Origin: JAKVCB01 sp963578605
GTDB lineage: Bacteria; Planctomycetota; Planctomycetia; Pirellulales; Lacipirellulaceae
DNA length: 64,000 nucleotides
NCBI GenBank assembly: GCA_963578605.1
Contig: CAUZEA010000001.1
Coordinates: forward strand, 1-64,000
Reading direction: 5' to 3'
Positions 28,494-36,009 of the stretch are shown here, one piece after another. A model generated the notes under the pieces. The model did no database searches and had not been told where the DNA came from. It was given only the letters and a program-made list of their open reading frames with translations. Every line of letters begins with the position of its first letter. The first letter of the stretch is position 1. The position numbers were made by a program, and so were the translations under genes.

Positions 28494-29267
28494 CTATGGC
28501 ACGAAAATTCGCTGTGCCACGGGATCAAATCGAGGGACGATATCAAAGCGATCGATTTGGGCACATTCGGCCAGATCGTCGCCCTGCCCAATGGCGATTA
28601 GATTACGGCCACCAGGTGTCTCTCGCAACTCCATGGCCAGTTGTGAACTGGGCGAACGCCCTGCTGCCTGTGCGGCATTCAAGAGCTCCTTCCATGCTAC
28701 CCGCGCCTGCTTCGCTTCTTCGCCAAGTTCCCGTTGAACCTCCCCGCATGCCAGTAGCTGGTGTACGATCGCCCCGGCCACGAGGATATCTTCCCGTGTC
28801 ACGTGCCCACCCGTGCCGGCACAGAGGATATCGACTCGGGGGATCCGCTGGAGAAACGCCACCACCGCCGAGAGGTTGACCATGGCGCCAAGCACAACTT
28901 GATCGGCGTGCCGGGCGTGGTCCAGGGCCCGGGTTCCATTCGTGGTGGTAAACAGAATCGTGCGGTTAAACACGACCTCGGGCGTATATTCGACAGGTGA
29001 GTTTCCCAAGTCGAAGCCCTCGATTCGGGCTCCTCCTCGTTCGCCACCAAGCAACACTTCGTCACGACCGTAGTCGGCGGCCGCCTGGGCAGCGACTCCA
29101 ACCTCGACAAAAGGCACAATCTCCTGTGCCCCCGAGGCCAAGGCCTGGCAGATCGTGGTCGATGCACGTAAAAGGTCCACCACGACAACCGTGCTGCCAG
29201 CCAATTCGTGTTCAGCCACGAATTGCGGGAGGAAGTGGACACGGAGTCGGGCAGGTGTTACCGTCAT
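28494..29267 (-). CDS. comB: ComB-family 2-phosphosulfolactate phosphatase
   Basis: The 257-residue product resembles ComB, which removes phosphate from 2-phospho-3-sulfolactate in archaeal coenzyme M synthesis. Family blocks seen are VVVDLLRASTTICQAL near residue 29, LGGERGGARIEGFDLGNSPVEY near 73-94 (in part GGERGGARIEGFDLGNSP), TTTNGTRAL and DILCAGTGG. Bacteria usually lack the rest of the coenzyme M route, and no ComA or ComC homologue is visible here, so the true substrate may be sulfolactate phosphate or another small phosphoester. It is transcribed away from menG with about 60 bases between them. Confidence 0.82.
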   Translation of the reverse strand: MTVTPARLRVHFLPQFVAEHELAGSTVVVVDLLRASTTICQALASGAQEIVPFVEVGVAAQAAADYGRDEVLLGGERGGARIEGFDLGNSPVEYTPEVVFNRTILFTTTNGTRALDHARHADQVVLGAMVNLSAVVAFLQRIPRVDILCAGTGGHVTREDILVAGAIVHQLLACGEVQRELGEEAKQARVAWKELLNAAQAAGRSPSSQLAMELRETPGGRNLIAIGQGDDLAECAQIDRFDIVPRFDPVAQRIFVP

Positions 29268-29330
29268 TTGGGTTAAGCTCGTTCCCGCATTTGCGGTTAC
29301 ACTATTGAGAACCCAGTCTAACGAATATCC

Positions 29331-30101
29331 ATGGCATCAGCGACCACCACACCACCGACCGTCGACAAGTCAGGCGACCGCGTGCGGCGCATGTTTGGCC
29401 AGATCGCGCGGCGTTACGATCTGCTGAATCACGTGCTCTCGCTTAACATCGATCGCTACTGGCGCCGGCAAACTGTGCGGATTGTGCCACCTGACGGCAA
29501 CCGACCAATTTTAGACGTCTGTACGGGAACGGCGGACTTGGCGATGGCCTACGATCGGGCAGCAGGGGGGCGGGTATCGATCGTCGCCAGTGATTTTTGT
29601 CATGAAATGCTCGTCGTGGGGCAGGAAAAAGTTGAATCGCTGGCGGCACAGGATCGGATTTCGCTGGTTGAGGCCGACGCGCAACAACTTCCCTTTGACG
29701 AGAATCAGTTCCAAATCGTTTCGGTCGCATTCGGACTACGCAATGTAAGTGACACAGATCGGGGATTGTTGGAGATGATCCGAGTTTGTGCCCCTGGTGG
29801 CCAGATAGCTGTGCTTGAGTTTTCAACCCCGCGATGGCAACCTTTTAAGTCTATCTACAGCTGGTATTTTCGCAACGTGCTGCCGAGGATTGGGCAGGCA
29901 ATCTCCCGCAACAGCGAGCATGCATATGAGTATCTTCCCACCAGTGTGGGAGAGTTTCCCCAATACGAACAGTTGGCCGACAGGATGCGAAAAGCCGGTA
30001 TGATTAACGTGCGGTTCTACCCGTTCACTTTCGGCGTGGCTACACTGTATGTAGGTGAAAAAGCGTGTCTGACGGAGGCCATTCCAGCAGGAGTTGAGTG
30101 A
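29331..30101 (+). CDS. menG: Demethylmenaquinone methyltransferase
   Basis: MenG/UbiE performs the last step of menaquinone synthesis, transferring methyl from S-adenosylmethionine to demethylmenaquinone. The 256-residue product shows the N-terminal VRRMFGQIARRYDLLNHVLS block, SAM motif I as DVCTGTADLAM near residue 62, FGLRNVSD, and the family-specific SEHAYEYLPTSVGEFP. It opens a run of quinone genes on plus: ubiX follows after about 80 bases, then a UbiA-type prenyltransferase and mqnE. This context supports menaquinone rather than ubiquinone as the substrate. Confidence 0.93.
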   Translation: MASATTTPPTVDKSGDRVRRMFGQIARRYDLLNHVLSLNIDRYWRRQTVRIVPPDGNRPILDVCTGTADLAMAYDRAAGGRVSIVASDFCHEMLVVGQEKVESLAAQDRISLVEADAQQLPFDENQFQIVSVAFGLRNVSDTDRGLLEMIRVCAPGGQIAVLEFSTPRWQPFKSIYSWYFRNVLPRIGQAISRNSEHAYEYLPTSVGEFPQYEQLADRMRKAGMINVRFYPFTFGVATLYVGEKACLTEAIPAGVE

Positions 30102-30180
30102 TCGACGCACACTCAAATGACAACCTGTCAGGTGGTAACTCTGACCGGGGCTTGCGTCGCCAGATTTAGCTGTAAATTTC

Positions 30181-30792
30181 ATGAGTAACCCGATCTGTGT
30201 GGGAATCACGGGAGCGAGTGGTGCTGTTTACGCAGTACGGTTACTCGAGGTGCTGACCGCCAGCGGTTTGGATGTTCACCTCTCGATCAGCCCCTCAGGC
30301 CGAGAGGTGATTGAGCAGGAACTCGGCCTGAAGATCGCCCTTGATCGGTTCGAGGCTTCGGACCTGTTGAATAAGCCAACCGATGTTTCAGGCAAACGCG
30401 GTCGATTGTGCTATTATCCCTGCCAGAATTTTCTGGCCCCGATGGCCAGTGGATCGTTTCTCACGGGGGGAATGGTGATATGTCCCTGTTCTGGAACAAC
30501 GCTCAGTGCTATCGCCGCAGGCGCATCGGGGAACCTGATCCAACGGGCTGCTGAAGTCCACTTGAAAGAGCGGCGCCGATTGGTGCTGGTTCCCCGGGAA
30601 ACCCCCCTCTCGCTCGCACACATCGACAATATGCGACGCGTGACCGAAGCCGGTGCCGTCGTGCTACCCGCCTCTCCGGGATGGTATCATGGTGCCAACT
30701 CGCTCGACGACCTGGTCGACTTCATCGTGGGACGGATTTGCGATCAACTGGAAATTGAGAATAATTGCATCACCCGATGGGGCAGTCATTGA
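30181..30792 (+). CDS. ubiX: Flavin prenyltransferase
   Basis: UbiX joins dimethylallyl phosphate to FMN to make prenylated FMN, the cofactor of UbiD-type decarboxylases. The 203-residue product has GITGASGAVYAVRLLE at the N-terminus (FMN binding), a central ICPCSGTTLSAIAAGASGNL block, RRLVLVPRETPLS near residue 138, and VVLPASPGWYH. In futalosine-type menaquinone synthesis a UbiX/UbiD pair is thought to decarboxylate the naphthoate intermediate. Only UbiX is here; no UbiD homologue is visible. It lies between menG and the prenyltransferase gene in the quinone run. Confidence 0.93.
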   Translation: MSNPICVGITGASGAVYAVRLLEVLTASGLDVHLSISPSGREVIEQELGLKIALDRFEASDLLNKPTDVSGKRGRLCYYPCQNFLAPMASGSFLTGGMVICPCSGTTLSAIAAGASGNLIQRAAEVHLKERRRLVLVPRETPLSLAHIDNMRRVTEAGAVVLPASPGWYHGANSLDDLVDFIVGRICDQLEIENNCITRWGSH

Positions 30793-30832
30793 AGGATCCG
30801 TCATCCTCCGAGATTGTTTGGCCAAGACTCTT

Positions 30833-31729
30833 ATGCTCGATATGATCCGACACCTGCTGGCAATGATCCGTTTCAGCCATACGCTGTTCGCGCTTCCGTT
30901 TGCACTACTGGCGGCGGTGATGGCCTGGCACTCAACTCCATTCCGCTGGCAAGACCTGCTCGGCATCCTGCTGTCGATGGCTACGGCACGCAGCTTTGCC
31001 ATGGCGGTCAACCGACTTGCCGACCAACAAATCGATGCGGCCAACCCGCGGACGGCTGGGCGGCATTTACCAACCGGCATTCTTACCCGGCAAAGTGTGC
31101 GGGTCTTTGCGGCATTGAACGGAACCGGATTTGTCGCGTCGACCTGTTTGTTCTTGCCCAACTGGTTACCGCTGTTACTGTCAATTCCGGTACTTGGTTT
31201 TCTGGCTGGCTACAGCTACACCAAGCGGTTTACCTCTTTGTCCCATTTCTGGCTCGGGGCAGCTTTAGCACTCGCGCCGATTGCAACCTGGATCGCGATT
31301 TGCGGTCAAGCGGTCGTGGCCGCTCCAGCCAGCATCCTCCCGGCCCTCGTCCTGGCAGGAGCGATCCTCTCCTGGGTCGCCGGTTTCGACATCATTTACG
31401 CTTGCCAGGACTACGAATTTGATCGCCAGGCGAAGCTTCAAAGCGTGCCTGCCCGGGTCGGTATCGCCAGATCGCTGCGAATTGCGGCTGCCTGTCACCT
31501 GGTAACGGTTGTGTTGTTGGCAAGCTTGCCGATCGTCTATCCGCCACTCGGGTTGGTTTTCTGGCTCGGTGTTGGGGGGGTGGCGATCTTATTGGTTTAT
31601 GAACATGCTTTGGTACGGCCGAATGACCTGAATCGGGTAAATGTTGCATTTTTTAACGTCAACGCGGTGATCAGTCTCGGTTTGTTTGTGATTGGAAGCC
31701 TGGACCTGTGGCTGGGGCTCGGGAGATAA
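30833..31729 (+). CDS. mqnP: UbiA-family prenyltransferase, probable MqnP
   Basis: This 298-residue integral membrane protein has about eight to nine helices. The two UbiA aspartate motifs are present: NRLADQQIDAANPRT (NxxxDxxxD) near residue 61 and DIIYACQDYEFDRQ (DxxxD type) near 185. They bind the magnesium-pyrophosphate of the polyprenyl donor. Given its neighbours menG, ubiX and mqnE, the acceptor is probably the naphthoate of the futalosine route. ATG 30833 (MLDMIRH) places the first helix correctly. The stop codon overlaps the ATG of the next small gene (TAATG), implying translational coupling. Confidence 0.88.
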   Translation: MLDMIRHLLAMIRFSHTLFALPFALLAAVMAWHSTPFRWQDLLGILLSMATARSFAMAVNRLADQQIDAANPRTAGRHLPTGILTRQSVRVFAALNGTGFVASTCLFLPNWLPLLLSIPVLGFLAGYSYTKRFTSLSHFWLGAALALAPIATWIAICGQAVVAAPASILPALVLAGAILSWVAGFDIIYACQDYEFDRQAKLQSVPARVGIARSLRIAAACHLVTVVLLASLPIVYPPLGLVFWLGVGGVAILLVYEHALVRPNDLNRVNVAFFNVNAVISLGLFVIGSLDLWLGLGR

Positions 31730-31899
31730 TGAGATCCATGAAACGACTTGGCCTGGCACTGCTGTTGGCACTTTACGTCGGCCTGGCTCCGTTCGCTTTG
31801 CAGGGCACGCCATTCGTGATACTGACGGGGCTGGGTGCTCTGACCGTAATTTTGTTCCTCGTCCGCAGCCTGACATCGAATCGATACCCTTCCAGTTGA
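31729..31899 (+). CDS. Small membrane protein coupled to the quinone prenyltransferase
   Basis: This 56-residue frame begins at an ATG that shares bases with the stop of the prenyltransferase gene (TAATG at 31727-31731). It encodes two hydrophobic segments, about residues 5-22 (RLGLALLLALYVGLAPFAL) and 25-44 (TPFVILTGLGALTVILFLV), joined by a short turn, with a polar end NRYPSS. A second ATG four codons in (MKRLGL) would also work. No family is recognised. Overlap, two clean helices and position before mqnE suggest a real gene; helping the membrane-bound prenyltransferase is inference only. Confidence 0.6.
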   Translation: MRSMKRLGLALLLALYVGLAPFALQGTPFVILTGLGALTVILFLVRSLTSNRYPSS

Positions 31900-31936
31900 C
31901 AACCGTAAACCCTGTTACCACTCACACTAAAACGCC

Positions 31937-33076
31937 ATGACACTCCGAACTTCCAGCCCCATTCTGAAGCCAATCCGCGACAAAGTCGAAGCAGGAGAGC
32001 AGCTGACGATGGAAGACGGGTTGCTGCTTGAGCAACCAGCGGTTCCGTTGCCGGAACTCGGCGAACTAGCCAATTTTGTCCGCGAGCGCAAAAACGGCAA
32101 CGCGGCCTACTATAACATCAACACCCACCTGAACCCGACAAACGTTTGTGTTTACCGCTGCGTTTTCTGCGCGTTTCGTTCCGATTTGCGTGATCCAAAA
32201 GGTTACGTTATGAGCGATGAGCAAATCTTGGAACGTGGTGCCGAGGCAACCCAAAGCGGTTGTACCGAAATGCACATCGTGGGAGGGCTACACCACCAAC
32301 AGAATTATGACTGGTACGTGAACCTTATTCGCATCCTGCATGAGGCCTATCCACAACTCCACCTGAAAGCATGGACGCCTGTGGAAATCGATTGGTTCTG
32401 CCGTTTGGCGAAGAAGTCGGTTCGAGAAGTGCTGGAAGACATGATCGATGTTGGGCTCGGAAGCCTGCCTGGGGGTGGAGCCGAAATCTTTCATCCAGAA
32501 ATCCGTGATCGGATTTGCGAGCACAAGGCCAACTCGCGATGTTGGTTTGAAGTCCATCGCACAGCACACGAACTTGGCCTGCGATCCAACTGCACGATGC
32601 TCTACGGTCACATTGAAAAACCGTACCATCGAATCGATCATTTACTTCGGCTACGCGAATTACAGGATGAAACGGGAGGGCTGCAAACGTTTATCCCGCT
32701 CGCCTTTCACCCGGAAAACACGGGCCTCGCCCACATCAAAAAAGCTTCGAGCCTTGTTGACCTGCGCGTCATGGCAATCAGTCGACTGATGCTCGACAAC
32801 GTACCTCACATCAAGGCATACTGGATCATGTTGGGAATGGGCACGGCACAAATCGCGCTCTCCTATGGAGCCGATGACATCGACGGTACGGTCCGTCACG
32901 AACTCATCTATCACGACGCCGGTGCGACAACCCCCGAAGTTCTCAGTGATGAAGCGATCCGCCGCCTGATTATCGAGGCCGGTCGTGAACCGATTGAACG
33001 CGACACGCTCTATCGACAAATTGAACGGGACAAAACTGGATGGCACGCGACCGAGGCCATCACCGCCAGCGCCTGA
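31937..33076 (+). CDS. mqnE: Aminodeoxyfutalosine synthase (radical SAM)
   Basis: MqnE adds an adenosyl radical to 3-[(1-carboxyvinyl)oxy]benzoate to form 6-amino-6-deoxyfutalosine, an early step of the futalosine route to menaquinone. The 379-residue product has the radical-SAM cluster site CVYRCVFC (C71, C75, C78), EMHIVGGLHH, and TFIPLAFHPENTG typical of MqnE, distinct from its relative MqnC. The other early genes (mqnA, mqnB/D, mqnC) are not in the window. It closes the quinone run that starts with menG. Its TGA stop lies in the first unit of a 14-bp tandem repeat. Confidence 0.93.
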   Translation: MTLRTSSPILKPIRDKVEAGEQLTMEDGLLLEQPAVPLPELGELANFVRERKNGNAAYYNINTHLNPTNVCVYRCVFCAFRSDLRDPKGYVMSDEQILERGAEATQSGCTEMHIVGGLHHQQNYDWYVNLIRILHEAYPQLHLKAWTPVEIDWFCRLAKKSVREVLEDMIDVGLGSLPGGGAEIFHPEIRDRICEHKANSRCWFEVHRTAHELGLRSNCTMLYGHIEKPYHRIDHLLRLRELQDETGGLQTFIPLAFHPENTGLAHIKKASSLVDLRVMAISRLMLDNVPHIKAYWIMLGMGTAQIALSYGADDIDGTVRHELIYHDAGATTPEVLSDEAIRRLIIEAGREPIERDTLYRQIERDKTGWHATEAITASA

Positions 33077-33132
33077 AACCCAGTGCCTGAAACCCAGTGC
33101 CTGAAACCCAGTGCCTGAAACCCGGTGCCTGA
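33070..33132 (+). repeat. 14-bp tandem repeat at the mqnE stop codon
   Basis: The unit tgcctgaaacccag occurs four times in a row (33070-33083, 33084-33097, 33098-33111, 33112-33125, with single-base changes in the first and last), plus a partial fifth copy. The mqnE TGA is inside unit one. Because 14 is not a multiple of three, successive TGA triplets fall in all three frames. It lies between the convergent mqnE and recG genes. Confidence 0.85.
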
Positions 33133-33261
33133 GTCGTCGTGGTAGAGTCCCCAAAGTCGTAGTGGTGGAGTCCAAGCGGTGCGGTATCCGGGAGTTGTCC
33201 GCCGATTTCCGGCCCCGCGACCACTGGGCACGCAAAACCGCTTGCCGTCGCATTGGCCTGG

Positions 33262-35379
33262 TCAACCGACATCGGCCAATTCCAACGCCTGCCCGTAACG
33301 AGTCAGCATCTGTCGGCGGAGGCGGGCATGTTCCGGCCTGCTCAAACCGGGATCTTCCGCAAAAAGGGCCTGCGATTCTCGACGTGCTTCTTCCAGGACC
33401 TGGCGGTCTCGACGCAAGTCCGCCACCCGCAAAGGGGGCAAGCCGTGTTGCCGCGTCCCAAACAAATCCCCAGGCCCGCGGAGATCAAAATCGAGTTCAG
33501 CCAGTTCAAACCCGTCACTTGTCGAGGAGAAAGCATTGAGTCGCTCTCGGGCCGAATCACTTAGCTGCTCGTCGACCAGCACGGCACAGAAGCCGGGATG
33601 TGCCCCCCGACCAATCCGGCCCCGCAATTGATGCAATTGGGAGAGACCGAAGCGTTCTGGTGAGTCGACCACCATAATTGTCGCATTGGGAACGTCGACA
33701 CCAACTTCGATGACGGTCGTCGAAACCAGCACTTGGGTTTTCCCACTTCGAAACTCCAACATCGCGTGTTCTTTTTCATGGGAGTGCATCCGCCCATGCA
33801 CCAACCCTACGCGAAATGCCTCTAATTCACCATTGGTGAGTTGCTCAAAGGCTTCTGCAACACTTCTCGCAGCAAAGTTTTCCGACTCATCGACCAACGG
33901 TGCAACAACAAAGGCTTGGCGCCCTTCCCGGAGTTTCTCGCGGACAAAATTCCACCACTTCTGCTGGCGAGCTGACTCAATGAGGTAGGTACTTACGGGA
34001 CACCTTCCCGGTGGCATATCGCGCAAGACCGATACGTCCAGGTCGCCGAACAGAGCCATGCTCACAGTCCGCGGGATCGGTGTCGCAGTCATCACCAGGT
34101 AATGAGGGGAATAGTTACCCTGGCGGATAGCTGCCCGCTGGCGGACGCCGAACTTGTGTTGTTCGTCGATCACGACAAGTCCGAGCTTGGAGAACTGCAC
34201 GTCTTGCTGGACAACGGCATGGGTACCGATCACAACATCAACTTCACCAGCTTTGATCTCTTGGAGGGCTTCGGCCCGTTCTTTTGTGGTTACACTGCCA
34301 GCCAACAGCCGACACCGAACGCGACTTTTTTTCAGCAGCTTTCCGAGAGTATCGACGTGCTGCCGGGCAAGGATTTCGGTGGGTACCATCAACGCTGCCT
34401 GATACCCGTGGGAGACGGCGGTGAGAATTGCATAAACAGCCACGACCGTCTTCCCGCTGCCAACGTCCCCCTGGAGCAGACGGTTCATGGGAGTTTCGCT
34501 GGCAATGTCGTCTGCTACCTGCTGGATCGCTTTCCGCTGCCCGGAGGTCAACTCAAAAGGGAACAGGCGTGTGATGCGTGCGTCGATTTGCGTACTGGCA
34601 GGCAGGGCTGGAGCGCGAAAGCCGACCTTTTGTTGCCAGCGGCGGGCGGCGATCGCAAGCTGGAGAATAAACAATTCCTGGTAGATAAAACGCCGCCGGG
34701 CAACTGCCAGTTCGGCGCGACTGGCAGGATTGTGCATTGCCCGCAGCGCTGCGTGAAGTGGCTGCAAATCGAGGATCGCGAGGAGGGCTTCGGGGAACAC
34801 CTCCTCAAGGGCAGGAGCGTAATCTTCCAGCGCAGCGGCTACGATCCGCCGCAGCTGATATTGTTTGAGCCCTTCGGTGAGCGGGTAGAGAGGTAGCAAG
34901 TCGACGCCAGCTCCTTCCTCTGGATGGTCAAGCCAACTGATCCGCGGATGCGCCATTTCCCACCGCCCGCTGTGAAAGCGTGGCTTGGCCGACATAAGGA
35001 CATGTTGTCCCACCCGGAATTTACGTCGCATGAAGGGCTGGTTAAACCAGATTGCCCGAATAAAATCGGTATTGTCGCGGAGCAGTACGCCCACACGACT
35101 CTTGCCGAAGCCACTCGACTGGCCGTCCACCTCAACCACCTGCCCACGCACCGTCTGCACTTTTTCTTCCTCCAAGTCGGCAATGGCTCGGCGATCTGAG
35201 AGATCCTCGAAATCGCGGGGGAAGAAAAACAAGAGATCGGCAGCGGTGTGAATACCCAATTTGTCCAACAGCGGAACCCACTGCGAAGCGACCTCGCGAA
35301 CTCGGGACACGGGGGTTGCCAGCACCTCCGGGGGGGTGAGATTTTTCTGAGCGGGAACTTCACGCGCAGGGGCAGCCAT
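33262..35379 (-). CDS. recG: ATP-dependent DNA helicase RecG
   Basis: RecG remodels stalled replication forks and Holliday junctions. The product has about 705 residues from ATG 35379. The N-terminal wedge/OB region includes LLFFFPRDFEDLSDR. The helicase core shows Walker A GDVGSGKTVVA, the DEQH box as VIDEQHKFGVRQR, motif III MTATPIPRTVS, and QLRGRIGRG near the C-terminus. A TTG at 35445 would extend the N-terminus by 22 residues with no family support. It is the last of a minus-strand run priA, sensor kinase, rnhA, recG with gaps of about 80-130 bases, three of the four being DNA-replication genes. Confidence 0.95.
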   Translation of the reverse strand: MAAPAREVPAQKNLTPPEVLATPVSRVREVASQWVPLLDKLGIHTAADLLFFFPRDFEDLSDRRAIADLEEEKVQTVRGQVVEVDGQSSGFGKSRVGVLLRDNTDFIRAIWFNQPFMRRKFRVGQHVLMSAKPRFHSGRWEMAHPRISWLDHPEEGAGVDLLPLYPLTEGLKQYQLRRIVAAALEDYAPALEEVFPEALLAILDLQPLHAALRAMHNPASRAELAVARRRFIYQELFILQLAIAARRWQQKVGFRAPALPASTQIDARITRLFPFELTSGQRKAIQQVADDIASETPMNRLLQGDVGSGKTVVAVYAILTAVSHGYQAALMVPTEILARQHVDTLGKLLKKSRVRCRLLAGSVTTKERAEALQEIKAGEVDVVIGTHAVVQQDVQFSKLGLVVIDEQHKFGVRQRAAIRQGNYSPHYLVMTATPIPRTVSMALFGDLDVSVLRDMPPGRCPVSTYLIESARQQKWWNFVREKLREGRQAFVVAPLVDESENFAARSVAEAFEQLTNGELEAFRVGLVHGRMHSHEKEHAMLEFRSGKTQVLVSTTVIEVGVDVPNATIMVVDSPERFGLSQLHQLRGRIGRGAHPGFCAVLVDEQLSDSARERLNAFSSTSDGFELAELDFDLRGPGDLFGTRQHGLPPLRVADLRRDRQVLEEARRESQALFAEDPGLSRPEHARLRRQMLTRYGQALELADVG

Positions 35380-35480
35380 GCCGTCATTGTAGAACCGCAG
35401 CTCCGGCACGCCAGCCTCTGATCGAGAGCAGCAACAGGTCACCAACCAGATTGGTTCCTGTCGGCAGGGGCAGAATTGCG

Positions 35481-35930
35481 TCAGAGATATTTTTGATAGG
35501 CCGCGACGGCGAGCTCGTCGACCCGGTCATTTTCCAGATGACCACTGTGCCCAGCCACGCGGGTGTAGGTCACCACCTGCTTTCCGAGCAACTGGTCCAG
35601 TTCTTGCCAGAGATCCTCATTCTTGACCGCTGCCCACCGCTTCCCTTCGCGGCGACGCCAACCATTGGCCTTCCACTTCGCAAGCCATTCGCTGATACCC
35701 ATGCCGACATAGACACTGTCGGTAAAAAGTTCAACTTGAGTGGGGCGTGTGAGTGCTCCCAACCCATGAACCACCGCAGTCAACTCCATACGATTATTGG
35801 TGGTTTCGGGTTCGCCGCCGGAATCTTCCATCTCCTTGCCAGAGACGGAATGCCGAAGCAGGAATGCCCATCCTCCTGGCCCCGGATTACCACTGCACGC
35901 TCCATCGGTATAGAGCTGAACTTGAGACAT
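35481..35930 (-). CDS. rnhA: Ribonuclease HI
   Basis: RNase HI cuts the RNA strand of RNA-DNA hybrids. The 149-residue length is typical. The metal-binding carboxylates are all visible: D9 in YTDGACSGNPGPGGW, E49 in TNNRMELTAV, D71 in LFTDSVYV, and D138 in NDRVDELA, with the catalytic histidine H128 in AGHSGH. It sits between recG and a sensor kinase on minus. ATG 35930 puts the first catalytic aspartate at the usual distance from the start. Confidence 0.95.
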   Translation of the reverse strand: MSQVQLYTDGACSGNPGPGGWAFLLRHSVSGKEMEDSGGEPETTNNRMELTAVVHGLGALTRPTQVELFTDSVYVGMGISEWLAKWKANGWRRREGKRWAAVKNEDLWQELDQLLGKQVVTYTRVAGHSGHLENDRVDELAVAAYQKYL

Positions 35931-36009
35931 GAATCGGCTTGTTACCTATGGTGAGGGAGGGACCCCAAGACCTTCAAAGGCTGGCTCTGGGCACGTCCGC
36001 AGCCACTGC

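Noticed and set aside
34102..34896. A 264-residue plus-strand frame opposite recG
   Set aside because: recG on minus has complete helicase motifs; the plus frame is its shadow.
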